A stretch of 64,000 bases of DNA, from contig NZ_BAGG01000021.1 of NCBI RefSeq assembly GCF_000308695.1, forward strand, positions 62,001-126,000, written 5' to 3'. The stretch comes from Nocardia takedensis NBRC 100417. Lineage in GTDB: Bacteria > Actinomycetota > Actinomycetes > Mycobacteriales > Mycobacteriaceae. Positions within the stretch are counted from its first letter, which is position 1, and each line of letters starts with the position of its first letter. A program made the position numbers and the translations under genes. The notes below the pieces were generated by a model. The model was not told the origin of the DNA and did no database searches. It was given only the letters and a program-made list of their open reading frames with translations. Below, piece after piece: positions 8,844-18,076 of this stretch.

Positions 8844-9617
8844 TCAGCGGGTGAACAGCAGCGCCCGCTTGACTTCCTGGATGGCCTTGGTGACCTCGAT
8901 GCCGCGGGGGCACGCGTCGGTGCAGTTGAACGTGGTGCGGCAGCGCCACACGCCCTCGACGTCGTTGAGGATGTCGAGACGTTCGCGCGCGCCCTCGTCG
9001 CGGCTGTCGAAGATGAAGCGGTGCGCGTTCACGATCGCGGCCGGGCCGAAGTAGCTGCCGTCGCTCCAGTACACGGGGCAGGAGGTGGTGCAGCAGGCGC
9101 ACAGGATGCACTTGGTGGTGTCGTCGAACCGGGCGCGGTCGGCCTGGCTCTGGATGCGCTCGCGGGTGGGTTCGTTACCCGAGGTCATCAGGTACGGCTT
9201 CACCGCGCGGAAGGCGTCGAAGAACGGCTCCATGTCCACCACGAGGTCCTTCTCCACGGGCAGGCCGCGGATCGGTTCGACGGTGACGGTGATGTGCTTG
9301 TCGCCCGCGGGCAGCATGTCCTTCATGAGCAGCTTGCAGGCCAGGCGGTTGACGCCGTTGATGCGCATGGCGTCGGACCCGCACACCCCGTGCGCGCAGG
9401 AGCGCCGGAAGGTCAGCGTGCCGTCCAGGTAGGACTTGATGTAGATCAGCACGTTCAGGAACCGGTCGGTCGGCAGGACCGGCACCTGGAACGAATCCCA
9501 GTGCGCGCCCTTGTCGTCCTCGGGGTTGAACCGCGCGACCTTCACGGTGATCATGACCGACCCGTCCGGCACGGGAGCGGGCTTCTGCGAAGAAGGCGCT
9601 TCGGCTACAGCAGTCAT
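8844..9617 (-). CDS. sdhB: Succinate dehydrogenase iron-sulfur subunit
   Basis: This 257-residue SdhB carries electrons from the flavoprotein to quinone in respiratory complex II at the cytoplasmic face of the membrane. The N-terminal [2Fe-2S] cysteines appear in RRSCAHGVCGSDAM and ACKLLMKDM. The C-terminal ferredoxin domain has CILCACCTTSCPVYW and CRTTFNCTDACPRGIEV for the [4Fe-4S] and [3Fe-4S] clusters. It is the last gene of sdhC-sdhD-sdhA-sdhB, and its ATG shares a base with the sdhA stop. It corresponds to the mycobacterial Rv3316-Rv3319 enzyme. Confidence 0.97.
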   Translation of the reverse strand: MTAVAEAPSSQKPAPVPDGSVMITVKVARFNPEDDKGAHWDSFQVPVLPTDRFLNVLIYIKSYLDGTLTFRRSCAHGVCGSDAMRINGVNRLACKLLMKDMLPAGDKHITVTVEPIRGLPVEKDLVVDMEPFFDAFRAVKPYLMTSGNEPTRERIQSQADRARFDDTTKCILCACCTTSCPVYWSDGSYFGPAAIVNAHRFIFDSRDEGARERLDILNDVEGVWRCRTTFNCTDACPRGIEVTKAIQEVKRALLFTR

Positions 9618-11386
9618 CAGTACTTACGCTCCATCGGCTCGTATCGGGTCTGCACCACCGGCTTGAAGTCGAGGCGGATCTCGGAGAGGAGGTCGGCGCC
9701 TTCCTTGTACGCCATCGTGTGGCGCATGAAGTTGACGTCGTCGCGATCGGGGTAGTCGTCGCGGGCGTGGCCGCCGCGCGATTCCTTCCGGTTCAGCGCG
9801 CCGACGACGGTGACCTCGGCCAGTTCGAGCAGGAAGCCCAGCTCGACGGCCTCGAGCAGATCGCTGTTGTAGCGCTTGCCCTTGTCCTGCACGGTGATCC
9901 GCGCGTAGCGCTCCTTGAGGGCGTGGATGTCGGTGAGCGCCTGCTTGAGGGTGTCCTCGGTGCGGAACACGGCGGCGTTCATGTCCATCGTGTACTGCAA
10001 CTCGGTCCTGATGTCGGCGACCCGCTCGTTGCCGTGATCGGACAGGATCAGCTTCAACCACTCCTGCACCATCTTGGCCGGCTCCTCCGGCATCTCCACG
10101 AATTCGGTGCGCTGGGCGTACTCCGCGGCGGCGATGCCCGCGCGGCGGCCGAAGACGTTGATGTCGAGCAGCGAGTTGGTGCCCAGGCGGTTCGAGCCGT
10201 GCACCGACACGCACGCGCACTCGCCCGCGGCGTACAGGCCGGGGACGACGTCGGAGTTGTTGCGCAGCACCTCGCCGCGGATCCGGGTGGGGATGCCGCC
10301 CATCACGTAGTGGCAGGTCGGCATGACCGGCACCGGTTCCTTGACCGGGTCGACGCCCAGGTAGGTGCGGGAGAACTCGGTGATGTCGGGCAGTTTCTCC
10401 TCGAGCACTTCCTCGCCGAGGTGGGTCACGTCGATGTAGACGTAGTCCTTGTTCGGTCCGGCGCCGCGGCCCTCGAGCACCTCGAGCACCATCGACCGGG
10501 CGACGATGTCGCGGGGCGCGAGGTCCTTGATGGTGGGGGCGTAGCGCTCCATGAACCGCTCGCCGGAGGCATTGCGCAGGATGCCGCCCTCGCCGCGGAC
10601 CGCCTCGGAGATGAGGATGCCCAGACCCGCCAGACCCGTGGGATGGAACTGGTGGAATTCCATGTCCTCGAGCGGCAGGCCCTTGCGGAACACGATAGCC
10701 ATGCCGTCACCGGTCAGGGTGTGGGCGTTGGAGGTGGTCTTGTACATGCGGCCGGAACCGCCGGTGGCGAACACGATCGACTTGGCGTGGAAGACGTGCA
10801 GTTCGCCGGTGGCCAACTCGTAGGCGACCACGCCGGTGGCGACCGGTCCGCGCTCGGATTCGGTGAGCACCAGGTCCAGCACGTAGAACTCGTTGTAGAA
10901 CTCCACGTCGTGCTTGACGCAGTTCTGATAGAGCGTCTGCAGGATCATGTGGCCGGTGCGGTCGGCGGCGTAGCACGCACGGCGCACGGGGGCTTTGCCG
11001 TGGTCGCGGGTGTGGCCGCCGAACCGGCGCTGGTCGATCTTGCCCTCGGGGGTCCGGTTGAACGGCAGGCCCATCTTCTCCAGGTCGAGCACGGCGTCGA
11101 TGGCCTCTTTGGCCATGATCTCCGCGGCGTCCTGGTCGACCAGGTAGTCACCACCCTTGACGGTGTCGAAGGTGTGCCACTCCCAGTTGTCCTCTTCGAC
11201 GTTGGCCAGCGCCGCGCACATGCCGCCCTGGGCCGCGCCGGTGTGGCTGCGGGTCGGGTACAGCTTGGTCAGCACCGCCGTCCGGGCGCGGGGACCGGCC
11301 TCGATCGCCGCACGCATGCCTGCGCCGCCCGCTCCGACGATCACGACGTCGTAGCGATGCTCCTGAACGCGGGAATCAACACTCAT
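9617..11386 (-). CDS. sdhA: Succinate dehydrogenase flavoprotein subunit
   Basis: This 589-residue SdhA oxidises succinate to fumarate with covalently bound FAD. The dinucleotide-binding motif is near residue 15 (VIVGAGGAGMRAAIEA). The histidyl-FAD site is in TRSHTGAAQGGM. Substrate-binding and catalytic segments include EFHQFHPTGL, the GGHTRDHGKAPVRRACYAADRTGH stretch and HGSNRLGTNSLLD. Length is standard. It sits between sdhD (16 bp upstream) and sdhB. The companion membrane subunits make this a complete complex II rather than a soluble fumarate reductase. Confidence 0.97.
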   Translation of the reverse strand: MSVDSRVQEHRYDVVIVGAGGAGMRAAIEAGPRARTAVLTKLYPTRSHTGAAQGGMCAALANVEEDNWEWHTFDTVKGGDYLVDQDAAEIMAKEAIDAVLDLEKMGLPFNRTPEGKIDQRRFGGHTRDHGKAPVRRACYAADRTGHMILQTLYQNCVKHDVEFYNEFYVLDLVLTESERGPVATGVVAYELATGELHVFHAKSIVFATGGSGRMYKTTSNAHTLTGDGMAIVFRKGLPLEDMEFHQFHPTGLAGLGILISEAVRGEGGILRNASGERFMERYAPTIKDLAPRDIVARSMVLEVLEGRGAGPNKDYVYIDVTHLGEEVLEEKLPDITEFSRTYLGVDPVKEPVPVMPTCHYVMGGIPTRIRGEVLRNNSDVVPGLYAAGECACVSVHGSNRLGTNSLLDINVFGRRAGIAAAEYAQRTEFVEMPEEPAKMVQEWLKLILSDHGNERVADIRTELQYTMDMNAAVFRTEDTLKQALTDIHALKERYARITVQDKGKRYNSDLLEAVELGFLLELAEVTVVGALNRKESRGGHARDDYPDRDDVNFMRHTMAYKEGADLLSEIRLDFKPVVQTRYEPMERKY

Positions 11387-11402
11387 GTGAGGTGGCCTGT
11401 TC

Positions 11403-11834
11403 CTAACTGATGTTGGGGTCGAAGGTGAAGATGACGTACGTGCCGACGCCCATGATCAGGATCATCGAGACAGCGAGGGCGGTGTTGAGCCAGAACCGGG
11501 TGGAGTCCTTGCGCGAGTAGTCCGCGATGACCGTGCGCAGGCCGTTGCCGCCGTGCAACTGGGCCAGCCACAGCATGGTCAGGTCCCAGATCTGCCAGAA
11601 CGGGCTCGACCAGCGGCCCGCGACGAAGGCGAAGTTCAGGCGCTTCACGCCGCCGTCGAGCAGCAGCATGATCGCCATGTGGCCCAGGACCAGCGCGATC
11701 AGCAGCAGGCCGGAGAACCGCATGAACAGCCAGGCGTACTTCTCGAAGTTGTTGTTCGAGCGGGCACGCGGGGAGCGCGGGGAGTCCAGGCTGGCCGGAC
11801 GGTCGTAGGACTTACCGAGTACAGGTGCGCTCAT
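11403..11834 (-). CDS. sdhD: Succinate dehydrogenase membrane anchor subunit SdhD
   Basis: This 143-residue protein has a hydrophilic N-terminus of about 35 residues, then three membrane helices at about 38-62, 80-100 and 112-136. The first helix contains GLLLIALVLGHMAIML, whose His is a likely heme b or quinone-site residue; LAQLHGGNGLRTVIADY follows the second helix as in SdhD proteins. I start it at ATG 11834; the same frame is open further upstream into sdhC, but that stretch is antisense-like and Arg-rich. It follows sdhC by five bases, indicating co-translation. Confidence 0.93.
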   Translation of the reverse strand: MSAPVLGKSYDRPASLDSPRSPRARSNNNFEKYAWLFMRFSGLLLIALVLGHMAIMLLLDGGVKRLNFAFVAGRWSSPFWQIWDLTMLWLAQLHGGNGLRTVIADYSRKDSTRFWLNTALAVSMILIMGVGTYVIFTFDPNIS

Positions 11835-11839
11835 GGGTA

Positions 11840-12238
11840 TCAGTGCTCCGTGAACAGGTAGAAGAACATGCGGCCGATCGCGGGCGCGGCCAGCAGCACC
11901 AGGACGCCCAGCACGATCCACAGCATCAGGCGCTGGTACTTGGGGCCTTTGCTCCAGAAGTCGACCAGGATGACGCGGACGCCGTTGAGTGCGTGGAACA
12001 GCACGCACACGACCAGGCCCATCTCCATGAGCGCGACGATCGGGCTCTTGTAGGTCTCGATCGCCTCGTTGTAGGTGGCCGGGCTGACGCGCACCAGGGC
12101 CGTGTCCAGAACGTGGACGAACAGGAAGAAGAAGATCGTGACGCCGGTGATGCGGTGCAGTGCCCACGACCACATTCCGGGGTCGCCTCGGTACAGCGTC
12201 TTCCGCTTCGGCTGGGCCGGAGCTTCAATCGTGGTCAT
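11840..12238 (-). CDS. sdhC: Succinate dehydrogenase cytochrome b556 subunit SdhC
   Basis: This 132-residue protein has the SdhC signature WSWALHRITGVTIFFFLFVHVLDTAL, with the His-Arg pair near the quinone site and a later heme-ligand candidate in VCVLFHALNGVRVILVDF. Three membrane helices are visible. ATG 12238 is preferred over an in-frame start 14 codons earlier because the sequence resembles SdhC only from MTTIEAPAQPKRK. It is the first gene of the operon. The 282 bp between it and cdd must hold both promoters. Confidence 0.95.
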   Translation of the reverse strand: MTTIEAPAQPKRKTLYRGDPGMWSWALHRITGVTIFFFLFVHVLDTALVRVSPATYNEAIETYKSPIVALMEMGLVVCVLFHALNGVRVILVDFWSKGPKYQRLMLWIVLGVLVLLAAPAIGRMFFYLFTEH

Positions 12239-12436
12239 AGAGTGCCGTGCCTCCAACGTCGTCGATGGACTCGGTCGCAAGTCCGAGCGCAGGCCGCGTC
12301 GGGAGGGGTGAATGCCCAGGTGGGTAACACTCCGGCCCGCCGCCGGGAACCTGAACCGATCTAGTTCTGAACTCTAATCCCCCCGCAATCGCGGAACTAA
12401 TTCGGCGTGCCGTGCGTTGCGCTACATTGGGCGGAG

Positions 12437-12450
12437 TTAGGCTTACCTTT
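12437..12450. promoter_or_regulatory. Weak iron-box-like sequence upstream of cdd
   Basis: TTAGGCTTACCTTT resembles the right-hand part of the IdeR/DtxR iron box (TTAGSCTAACCTAA), matching 11 of 14 positions, but the left five bases match poorly. It lies between sdhC and cdd, about 70 bp before the cdd start. Succinate dehydrogenase is iron-rich, so iron control would make sense, but this is a tentative call. Confidence 0.2.
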
Positions 12451-12520
12451 CTTGATGCGTAATGGGGTGCGCCGGGGTTCTGGCGCGCCCGCGTACGGCG
12501 CGTTACAGTGGAGCGGGGCG

Positions 12521-12922
12521 ATGACGGAAATCGACTGGAATGTCTTGCGTGACAATGCTATTGAAGTCATGCGGAATGCCTATGCACCCTACTCGCGGTT
12601 TCCGGTCGGAGCTGCGGCTCTCAGCGCGGATGGCCGAATTGTGCGCGGTTGCAATGTGGAAAATGTCTCATACGGATTAGCCCTCTGCGCCGAATGTGTA
12701 CTCATCGGTAACTTATTCGCGGGCGGTGGCGGCAGGCTGGTGGCCGTCTCGGTCAGCGATTCCCGCGGCGAAATCCTCATGCCCTGCGGACGGTGCCGAC
12801 AACTGCTGTACGAGCACGGCGGACCCGATCTGCTGGTCGACCATCGCGCGGGCCCTGTCCCGCTGCGGCGGCTGCTGCCCGACGCCTTCGGCCCCGACGA
12901 CCTCGACGCCGGGCAGACGTGA
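12521..12922 (+). CDS. cdd: Cytidine deaminase
   Basis: This 133-residue homotetramer-type cytidine deaminase converts cytidine and deoxycytidine to uridine and deoxyuridine. The zinc site is intact: GLALCAECV (Cys, with the catalytic Glu of the CAE triad) and PCGRCRQLL (two Cys), all-Cys coordination as expected for the tetrameric class. NVENVSYG is the substrate-binding motif. ATG 12521 is supported by GGAGCGGGG upstream. It leads the cdd-deoA-add set; the next start codon is 26 bases after its stop. Confidence 0.97.
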   Translation: MTEIDWNVLRDNAIEVMRNAYAPYSRFPVGAAALSADGRIVRGCNVENVSYGLALCAECVLIGNLFAGGGGRLVAVSVSDSRGEILMPCGRCRQLLYEHGGPDLLVDHRAGPVPLRRLLPDAFGPDDLDAGQT

Positions 12923-12934
12923 TCGAACCCGTGC

Positions 12935-12940
12935 CAGACT
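12935..12940 (+). promoter_or_regulatory. -10-like hexamer (CAGACT) before deoA
   Basis: CAGACT ends seven bases before the deoA GTG at 12948. It could give an internal leaderless promoter within the cdd-deoA-add operon. No Shine-Dalgarno sequence is visible here. Confidence 0.3.
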
Positions 12941-12947
12941 GGCCGAT

Positions 12948-14246
12948 GTGACGGCACTGGACGCGGTTTCGATCATCACCGCCAAGCGCGACGGCGGCGA
13001 ACTCGCCGACACCCAGATCGACTGGATCGTGGACGCCTTCACCCGCCGCGCCGTCGCCGACGAACAGATGGCCGCCCTGGCCATGGCCATCCTGTGGCGC
13101 GGGATGACCCGCCGCGAGACCGCCCGCTGGACCGCCGCCATGATCGCCTCCGGCACCCGGATGGACTTCACCGACCTGCCGCGCCCCACCGTCGACAAGC
13201 ACTCCACCGGCGGCGTCGGCGACAAGATCACCCTGCCGTTGGCCCCGCTGGTCGCCGCCTGCGGCGCCGCGGTGCCGCAACTGTCCGGCCGCGGCCTCGG
13301 CCACACCGGCGGCACCCTGGACAAACTCGAGGCCATCCCCGGCTGGCGGGCCGAGGTCCCGGTGGCCCGGATGCGCGAGATCCTCACCGACCCCGCGATC
13401 GGCGCGGTCGTCTGCGCGGCCGGGGCCGACCTCGCCCCCGCCGACAAACGGCTCTACGCGTTGCGCGATGTCACCGGCACCGTCGAATCCATCCCGCTGA
13501 TCGCCAGTTCGATCATGAGCAAGAAGATCGCCGAAGGTACGGCGGCGCTGGTCCTCGATGTCAAGGTCGGGTCGGGGGCGTTCATGAAGGATCTCGACTC
13601 CGCGCGGGAACTTGCCGCCGCCATGGTCGAACTGGGCCTGGACTCCGGGGTGCGGACCGTCGCCCTGCTCACCGCCATGGACACCCCACTGGGCCGCACC
13701 GCCGGCAACGCGCTCGAAGTCGCCGAATCGGTGGAGGTGCTCGCGGGCGGCGGCCCCGCCGACGTGGTCGAGCTGACCCTCACGCTGGCCCGGGAGATGG
13801 TGGCCGCCGCGGGCCTGGACGCCGACCCCGCCGCGGCGCTGGCCGACGGACGCGCCATGGACCACTGGCGCGCGATGGTGCGCGCCCAGGGCGGCGACCC
13901 CGATGCACCGCTGCCGCGCGCCCGGCACACCGAGACCGTCCGCGCCGACCGCGCCGGCGTGCTCACCCGACTCGACGCGATGGGGGTCGGCCTCGCCGCC
14001 TGGCGGCTCGGCGCGGGCCGACGACGCCAAGGCGACCCGGTGCAGTTCGGCGCGGGCGTCGAACTGCACGCCGTGCCGGGCGACCGGGTGATCGCCGGAC
14101 AGTCGCTGATCACCTTGCACACCGACACCCCCGACGCCTTCCCTGCCGCCCTGGCCGCCCTCGACGGGGCCTACGACCTCGCCCCTGCCGATTCGAACCC
14201 CGCCCCCACCGCCGTGTCGCGGGTCCTCGGGCGTGTCGCCGGCTGA
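12948..14246 (+). CDS. deoA: Thymidine phosphorylase
   Basis: This 432-residue enzyme phosphorolyses thymidine and deoxyuridine to base plus deoxyribose-1-phosphate. The family signature is visible as SGRGLGHTGGTLDKLEAIPGW around residues 112-132, with the phosphate-binding KHSTGGVGDK at about 84-93 and SIMSKKIAEG near 188-197. The C-terminal alpha/beta domain is complete. GTG 12948 is the start; there is no ATG nearby in frame. It sits between cdd and add, so deamination and phosphorolysis are encoded in pathway order. Confidence 0.96.
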   Translation: MTALDAVSIITAKRDGGELADTQIDWIVDAFTRRAVADEQMAALAMAILWRGMTRRETARWTAAMIASGTRMDFTDLPRPTVDKHSTGGVGDKITLPLAPLVAACGAAVPQLSGRGLGHTGGTLDKLEAIPGWRAEVPVARMREILTDPAIGAVVCAAGADLAPADKRLYALRDVTGTVESIPLIASSIMSKKIAEGTAALVLDVKVGSGAFMKDLDSARELAAAMVELGLDSGVRTVALLTAMDTPLGRTAGNALEVAESVEVLAGGGPADVVELTLTLAREMVAAAGLDADPAAALADGRAMDHWRAMVRAQGGDPDAPLPRARHTETVRADRAGVLTRLDAMGVGLAAWRLGAGRRRQGDPVQFGAGVELHAVPGDRVIAGQSLITLHTDTPDAFPAALAALDGAYDLAPADSNPAPTAVSRVLGRVAG

Positions 14247-14295
14247 ACGGGCGGTGAGTGCCGCCACTGAGCTGCCGAGCGGGCACAACTGCGGC

Positions 14296-14301
14296 TAACG
14301 T
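14296..14301 (+). promoter_or_regulatory. -10 hexamer (TAACGT) for add
   Basis: TAACGT, a TANNNT hexamer, ends six bases before ATG 14308. A transcript would start at or next to the start codon. No ribosome binding site is seen. Confidence 0.45.
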
Positions 14302-14307
14302 GTGTGC

Positions 14308-15405
14308 ATGACAGGACCGATGCCACTGACCCTCGCCTCGATCCGCCAAGCTCCCAAGGCACTTCTGCACGACCACCTCGACGGTGGTCTGCGGCCCGCG
14401 ACCGTGCTGGAGCTCGCCGCCGATTGCGGTTACGCCGACCTACCCGCCACCGACGCCGAAGCGCTCGGTTCCTGGTTCCGCGACGCCGCCGACAGCGGAT
14501 CGCTGGAACGCTACCTGGAGACCTTCGCGCACACCGTCGCCGTCATGCAGACGCCCGCAGGCCTGCGCCGGGTCGCCTCCGAATGCGCCCAGGACCTCGC
14601 CGCCGACGGCGTCGTCTACGCCGAAGTGCGCTTCGCCCCCGAGCAGCACCTCGAAGCCGGACTGAGCCTGGACGAGGTGGTCGAACACACCCTGGCCGGC
14701 TTCCGCGAAGGTGAGGCCATCGCCGCCGCCGAAGGCCGACCCATCGTGGTGACCTGCCTGCTCACCGCCATGCGCCACGCCGCCCGCTCCCGCGAGATCG
14801 CCGAACTCACCGTGCGCTGGCGCGACCGCGGCGTCGGCGGCTTCGACATCGCGGGCGCGGAGGCCGGGTATCCGCCCAGCCGCCACCTCGACGCCTTCGA
14901 GTACATGCGCGCCAACAGCGCGCACTTCACCATCCACGCGGGCGAGGCGTTCGGCCTGCCCTCCATCCACGAGGCACTGGCCTTCTGCGGCTGCGACCGA
15001 CTCGGCCACGGTGTGCGCATCACCGACGACATCGACGTCCCCGGCGCGATCGAGGACGCCCGGCTCGGCCCGGTCGCCAACTACGTGCGCGACATGCGAA
15101 TTCCGCTGGAACTGTGTCCGTCGTCGAACGTGCAGACCGGCGCGGTGCCCTCCCTCGACAAGCACCCGTTCGACCTGCTGGCGCGGCTGCGCTTCCGCGT
15201 CACCGTCAACACCGACAACCGGCTCATGAGCGACACCACCATGAGCCGGGAGATGCACAAACTGGTCGAGACCTTCGGCTACGGGTGGAGCGACCTGGAA
15301 CGGTTCACCATCAACGCGATGAAATCGGCGTTCATCCCGTTCCCCGAACGCCTGCGCATCATCGACGACATCATCAAACCCGGATACGCCGTACTGCTGG
15401 GCTGA
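14308..15405 (+). CDS. add: Adenosine deaminase
   Basis: This 365-residue enzyme deaminates adenosine and deoxyadenosine to inosine and deoxyinosine. Zinc and catalytic residues are present: His21-Asp-His23 in [15 protein letters not shown] at 208-213 with catalytic Glu213, CDRLGHG near 231-237, and Asp303 in NTDN at 301-304. The usual second Asp of the NTDD motif is Asn304; I believe that is common in actinobacterial enzymes. I chose ATG 14308 over a GTG two codons upstream because of the TAACGT -10 element. It is the last gene of the salvage set. Confidence 0.95.
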   Translation: MTGPMPLTLASIRQAPKALLHDHLDGGLRPATVLELAADCGYADLPATDAEALGSWFRDAADSGSLERYLETFAHTVAVMQTPAGLRRVASECAQDLAADGVVYAEVRFAPEQHLEAGLSLDEVVEHTLAGFREGEAIAAAEGRPIVVTCLLTAMRHAARSREIAELTVRWRDRGVGGFDIAGAEAGYPPSRHLDAFEYMRANSAHFTIHAGEAFGLPSIHEALAFCGCDRLGHGVRITDDIDVPGAIEDARLGPVANYVRDMRIPLELCPSSNVQTGAVPSLDKHPFDLLARLRFRVTVNTDNRLMSDTTMSREMHKLVETFGYGWSDLERFTINAMKSAFIPFPERLRIIDDIIKPGYAVLLG

Positions 15406-15492
15406 GCCGAACCGCGGTCCGAGCACCGCGATGTCACACTTCCCGACGCGGTCTCGTCCTCCCGGTGACACCACCAGAGAAGGAGACTTCCC

Positions 15493-16245
15493 ATGCGCAT
15501 CGCGGTTCTCGGAGCCACCGGACGGATCGGCCGCAAGACGGTCGAGGTGCTCACCGAACGCGGACACGACGTGGCGGCGCTCAACCGCGCCGCCGGCGTG
15601 GACGTCTACACCGGCGAAGGACTCGAACAGGCACTCGCGGGCGTCGGGGTGGTGATCGACGCCGTCAGCGTCGGAACCATCGACACCGCCGAGGTCATCG
15701 ACTTCTTCGGCACCGTCGCCACCACCGTCCAGCGCGCGGCCGCCGCGGCAGGCGTCCGGCGGATCGCGCTGGTGTCCATCATCGGCATCGACCCGTTCAC
15801 CACCGGCCACTACGCGGGCAAACTCGCCCAGGAAACCGCCTACCGGCGCGGTCCCGTCCCGGTCCGCTTCCTGCGTGCCGCCCAGTTCCACGAATTCACC
15901 GAGATGATGCTCGACCGGACCACCAGCGGCGACACCGCCTACGTCCCGGAAACCCGCACCCAACTGGTCGACTTGCGCACCGTCGCCGAACACCTCGCCG
16001 ACTACGCCACCGCCGCCGACGCCCCCGACACGATCGAAGTCGCGGGTCCGCACGCCCTCGATCTGGCCGCCGCGGTCAGCCGCCTCGCCGCACGCCGCGG
16101 CAGCCCGGCCCACGTCACCGAGGTCGGCGACCCGTCCGACCCGGAACAGAAACTCCGCGCCGCCGGAGCCCTGCTCCCCGGCCCCGACGCCTTCACCGGC
16201 GGCCCCACCTTCGAGGAATGGCTGGACCGCCACTACCCGGCGTGA
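15493..16245 (+). CDS. NAD(P)-binding NmrA-like / atypical short-chain dehydrogenase family protein
   Basis: This 250-residue protein starts with a Rossmann motif, RIAVLGATGRIGRKTVEVL, typical of the NAD(P)H-binding atypical SDR and NmrA group. Conserved elements include VVIDAVSVGTIDTAEV, RIALVSIIGIDPF and KLAQETAYRRGPVPVRFLRAAQFHEF. The active-site Tyr-x3-Lys of classical SDRs is not evident, so it may be a quinone oxidoreductase-like or nucleotide-sensing protein. ATG 15493 follows GAAGGAG. It stands alone between add and the convergent large hypothetical gene. Confidence 0.8.
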   Translation: MRIAVLGATGRIGRKTVEVLTERGHDVAALNRAAGVDVYTGEGLEQALAGVGVVIDAVSVGTIDTAEVIDFFGTVATTVQRAAAAAGVRRIALVSIIGIDPFTTGHYAGKLAQETAYRRGPVPVRFLRAAQFHEFTEMMLDRTTSGDTAYVPETRTQLVDLRTVAEHLADYATAADAPDTIEVAGPHALDLAAAVSRLAARRGSPAHVTEVGDPSDPEQKLRAAGALLPGPDAFTGGPTFEEWLDRHYPA

Positions 16246-16290
16246 CCAACCCGGACGGCGTCAGGAGCCTGCCGCGGGCGCAGCCTGTGG

Positions 16291-17979
16291 TTACTCGTCG
16301 GTGGTGTCGGAACGGTCGGACGGGGTGGCCGATTCGGTCGGTGGCGATTCGGCGGGGATGCCGGGTGTGCTGTCGGCGGCCAAGGGGCCCGAATCGTCTA
16401 CCAGGGGGCGGGGGACGCGGCGGATGCGGCGGGGGAGACGGTTCTTTCCGCCGTTCGCGGTGCGCAGCGCCACTGGGTCGTCGTGGGTGAGATCCCGGTC
16501 TCCGGCATCGGGGGTGTGCGGGGCTTGCTCGCTGACCGTGTTCTCGGTGTGGTCGGCCTCGGCGTGGTCGCCCGAACCGGCGGCGGGGGATTGCTCCGGT
16601 TCGGCCGACCAGGCGCGGGTGTGCTGGGTATGCGCCGCGACTTCGTCGTCCAGCGCCGTCGCGGGGCTCGCGCCGGTGCTGTCGGAACCGGTGGTTCGGG
16701 ACAGATCGTTCGGGCCCGACTTCGGGGCCTCGGCCGTCTCCGGGAGCGCACCGGATTCGACCGCGTGCCGTGAGCCGTCGACATCCGCCGCGTCGGAGGA
16801 GTCGGCCGGGTACCGGGCGAGACCGGCCAGCGGGGCATCGGCGGTGTAGGGCGCGTCCGCCGAACCGGTGAGGTCGCTGCGGCGCGGATCGCCCGGCGCG
16901 GAGTCTTCGCCCACGGGATCATCGACGCCGTGGACATCGCTGCCGGTGGGGATGCCGCCGACCGGATGCCCGGCCCTCGAGTCCTCTCCCACCGGGTACT
17001 CGCCGTCGGCGTCCTCGTAAGGGCGGGACAGCGGGTCGGACGGGCGGGGTGCGTCCTGATCTCCGGGCGACCACTCGGCATACGGGTCGGCGTGGGGGAG
17101 TGGGCCGTCGTGATGGACGCCGTTGCGCGGCGCGGAACCGCCGTAGGGTCCGCCGAGCGGGGGAGCGTATCGAGGCGGTGCGTCGAACGGCCGCCCGAAC
17201 GCGCCTCGAGCGGGGGAGGGCAGGGGCACGGCGGGGTTGTGCGCCACGTACGGTTCGGCGGCCGTGAGGACGGCGTTGGCCAGGCCGGTGCGCAGGGCGG
17301 CGAGGAATTCGTCGTCCGGCCCGCCGGACTCGCGGCGGCCGATCTCGGCCAGACAGGCACGGATCGCGGTGACCTGGTCGCCACGCAGCGCGCGCAATCC
17401 GAGTTCCACCGGACCCGGGTCCTCCGGGGTGCCGAACAGCGGGGCCGGGACGAGTTGCCGCAGGGATTCGCGCAGATCCTCGTGGAAATCGCGGCGGCAG
17501 GCGGCTTCCTGGGCGAGATTCTCCGGTGACCAGACGATCTCGTACCCGCTGAGCCACACCTCGAAGCTGCGACTGGGCGCGCGGGCCTCCGGATCGACGC
17601 CGCCGCCGTACGGGGAGACCGCCCGGACGGTGTGGCAGGCGGGTTCGGCGCCCGGCGCGATGGACAGCGTGATCGAGCGCGGTTCGTTCGGGTCGCCGCT
17701 GTAGGTGACCGACTCCGCGTCCGGCACCGGGCGCGGCCCGAAGTACTGGTCTTCGCGGAACGGGTAGAAGATCGGCTGCCAGGAGTCGATGCCGAAGGCG
17801 AACTCCTCGGTCGGCCACCACGGGTCCGCGGTGACGGTGACCGATTCCGAGGAGTAGTACCGCGCCCCGACCCAGATGCCCGACCGGCAGAGCATGGGAT
17901 CGGCGGCATAGTTCTCGACGTGGAGTCCGTGGCCTGCCAGCGGACCCCGTACGCGACGCACTTCCCGCAGACGGTTCAC
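16291..17979 (-). CDS. Large conserved actinobacterial protein with acidic low-complexity C-terminal half
   Basis: I do not recognise a named domain. The 562-residue protein starts at GTG 17979 behind GAGGAGG. Residues 1-255 look globular, with aromatic-rich strands (SGIWVGARYYSSESVTVTAD, WWPTEEFAFGIDSWQPIFYPF) and a helical segment up to about 255. Residues 260-510 are Pro, Gly, Ser, Asp and Glu-rich with no predicted fold. A basic patch (KNRLPRRIRRVPRP) precedes a Ser/Thr/Pro tail. There is no signal peptide or membrane helix. It follows the Rv3311-like gene on the same strand after 97 bp and may end the same operon as the type VII secretion cassette. Confidence 0.7.
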   Translation of the reverse strand: MNRLREVRRVRGPLAGHGLHVENYAADPMLCRSGIWVGARYYSSESVTVTADPWWPTEEFAFGIDSWQPIFYPFREDQYFGPRPVPDAESVTYSGDPNEPRSITLSIAPGAEPACHTVRAVSPYGGGVDPEARAPSRSFEVWLSGYEIVWSPENLAQEAACRRDFHEDLRESLRQLVPAPLFGTPEDPGPVELGLRALRGDQVTAIRACLAEIGRRESGGPDDEFLAALRTGLANAVLTAAEPYVAHNPAVPLPSPARGAFGRPFDAPPRYAPPLGGPYGGSAPRNGVHHDGPLPHADPYAEWSPGDQDAPRPSDPLSRPYEDADGEYPVGEDSRAGHPVGGIPTGSDVHGVDDPVGEDSAPGDPRRSDLTGSADAPYTADAPLAGLARYPADSSDAADVDGSRHAVESGALPETAEAPKSGPNDLSRTTGSDSTGASPATALDDEVAAHTQHTRAWSAEPEQSPAAGSGDHAEADHTENTVSEQAPHTPDAGDRDLTHDDPVALRTANGGKNRLPRRIRRVPRPLVDDSGPLAADSTPGIPAESPPTESATPSDRSDTTDE

Positions 17980-18076
17980 AACCGATTCCTCCTCGCGACG
18001 ATCGCGGGATCAGTTATCTCCTGGCAACCAGGCTAACGTGCCGCGGGAGGACGGTGTGGTCGAACGCGGGTGCGGA

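Noticed and set aside
14440..16233. Long minus-strand open frame opposite add and the NmrA-like gene
   Set aside because: Gly/Val/Arg-rich shadow of GC3-biased coding DNA on the other strand, no ribosome binding site or recognisable domain.
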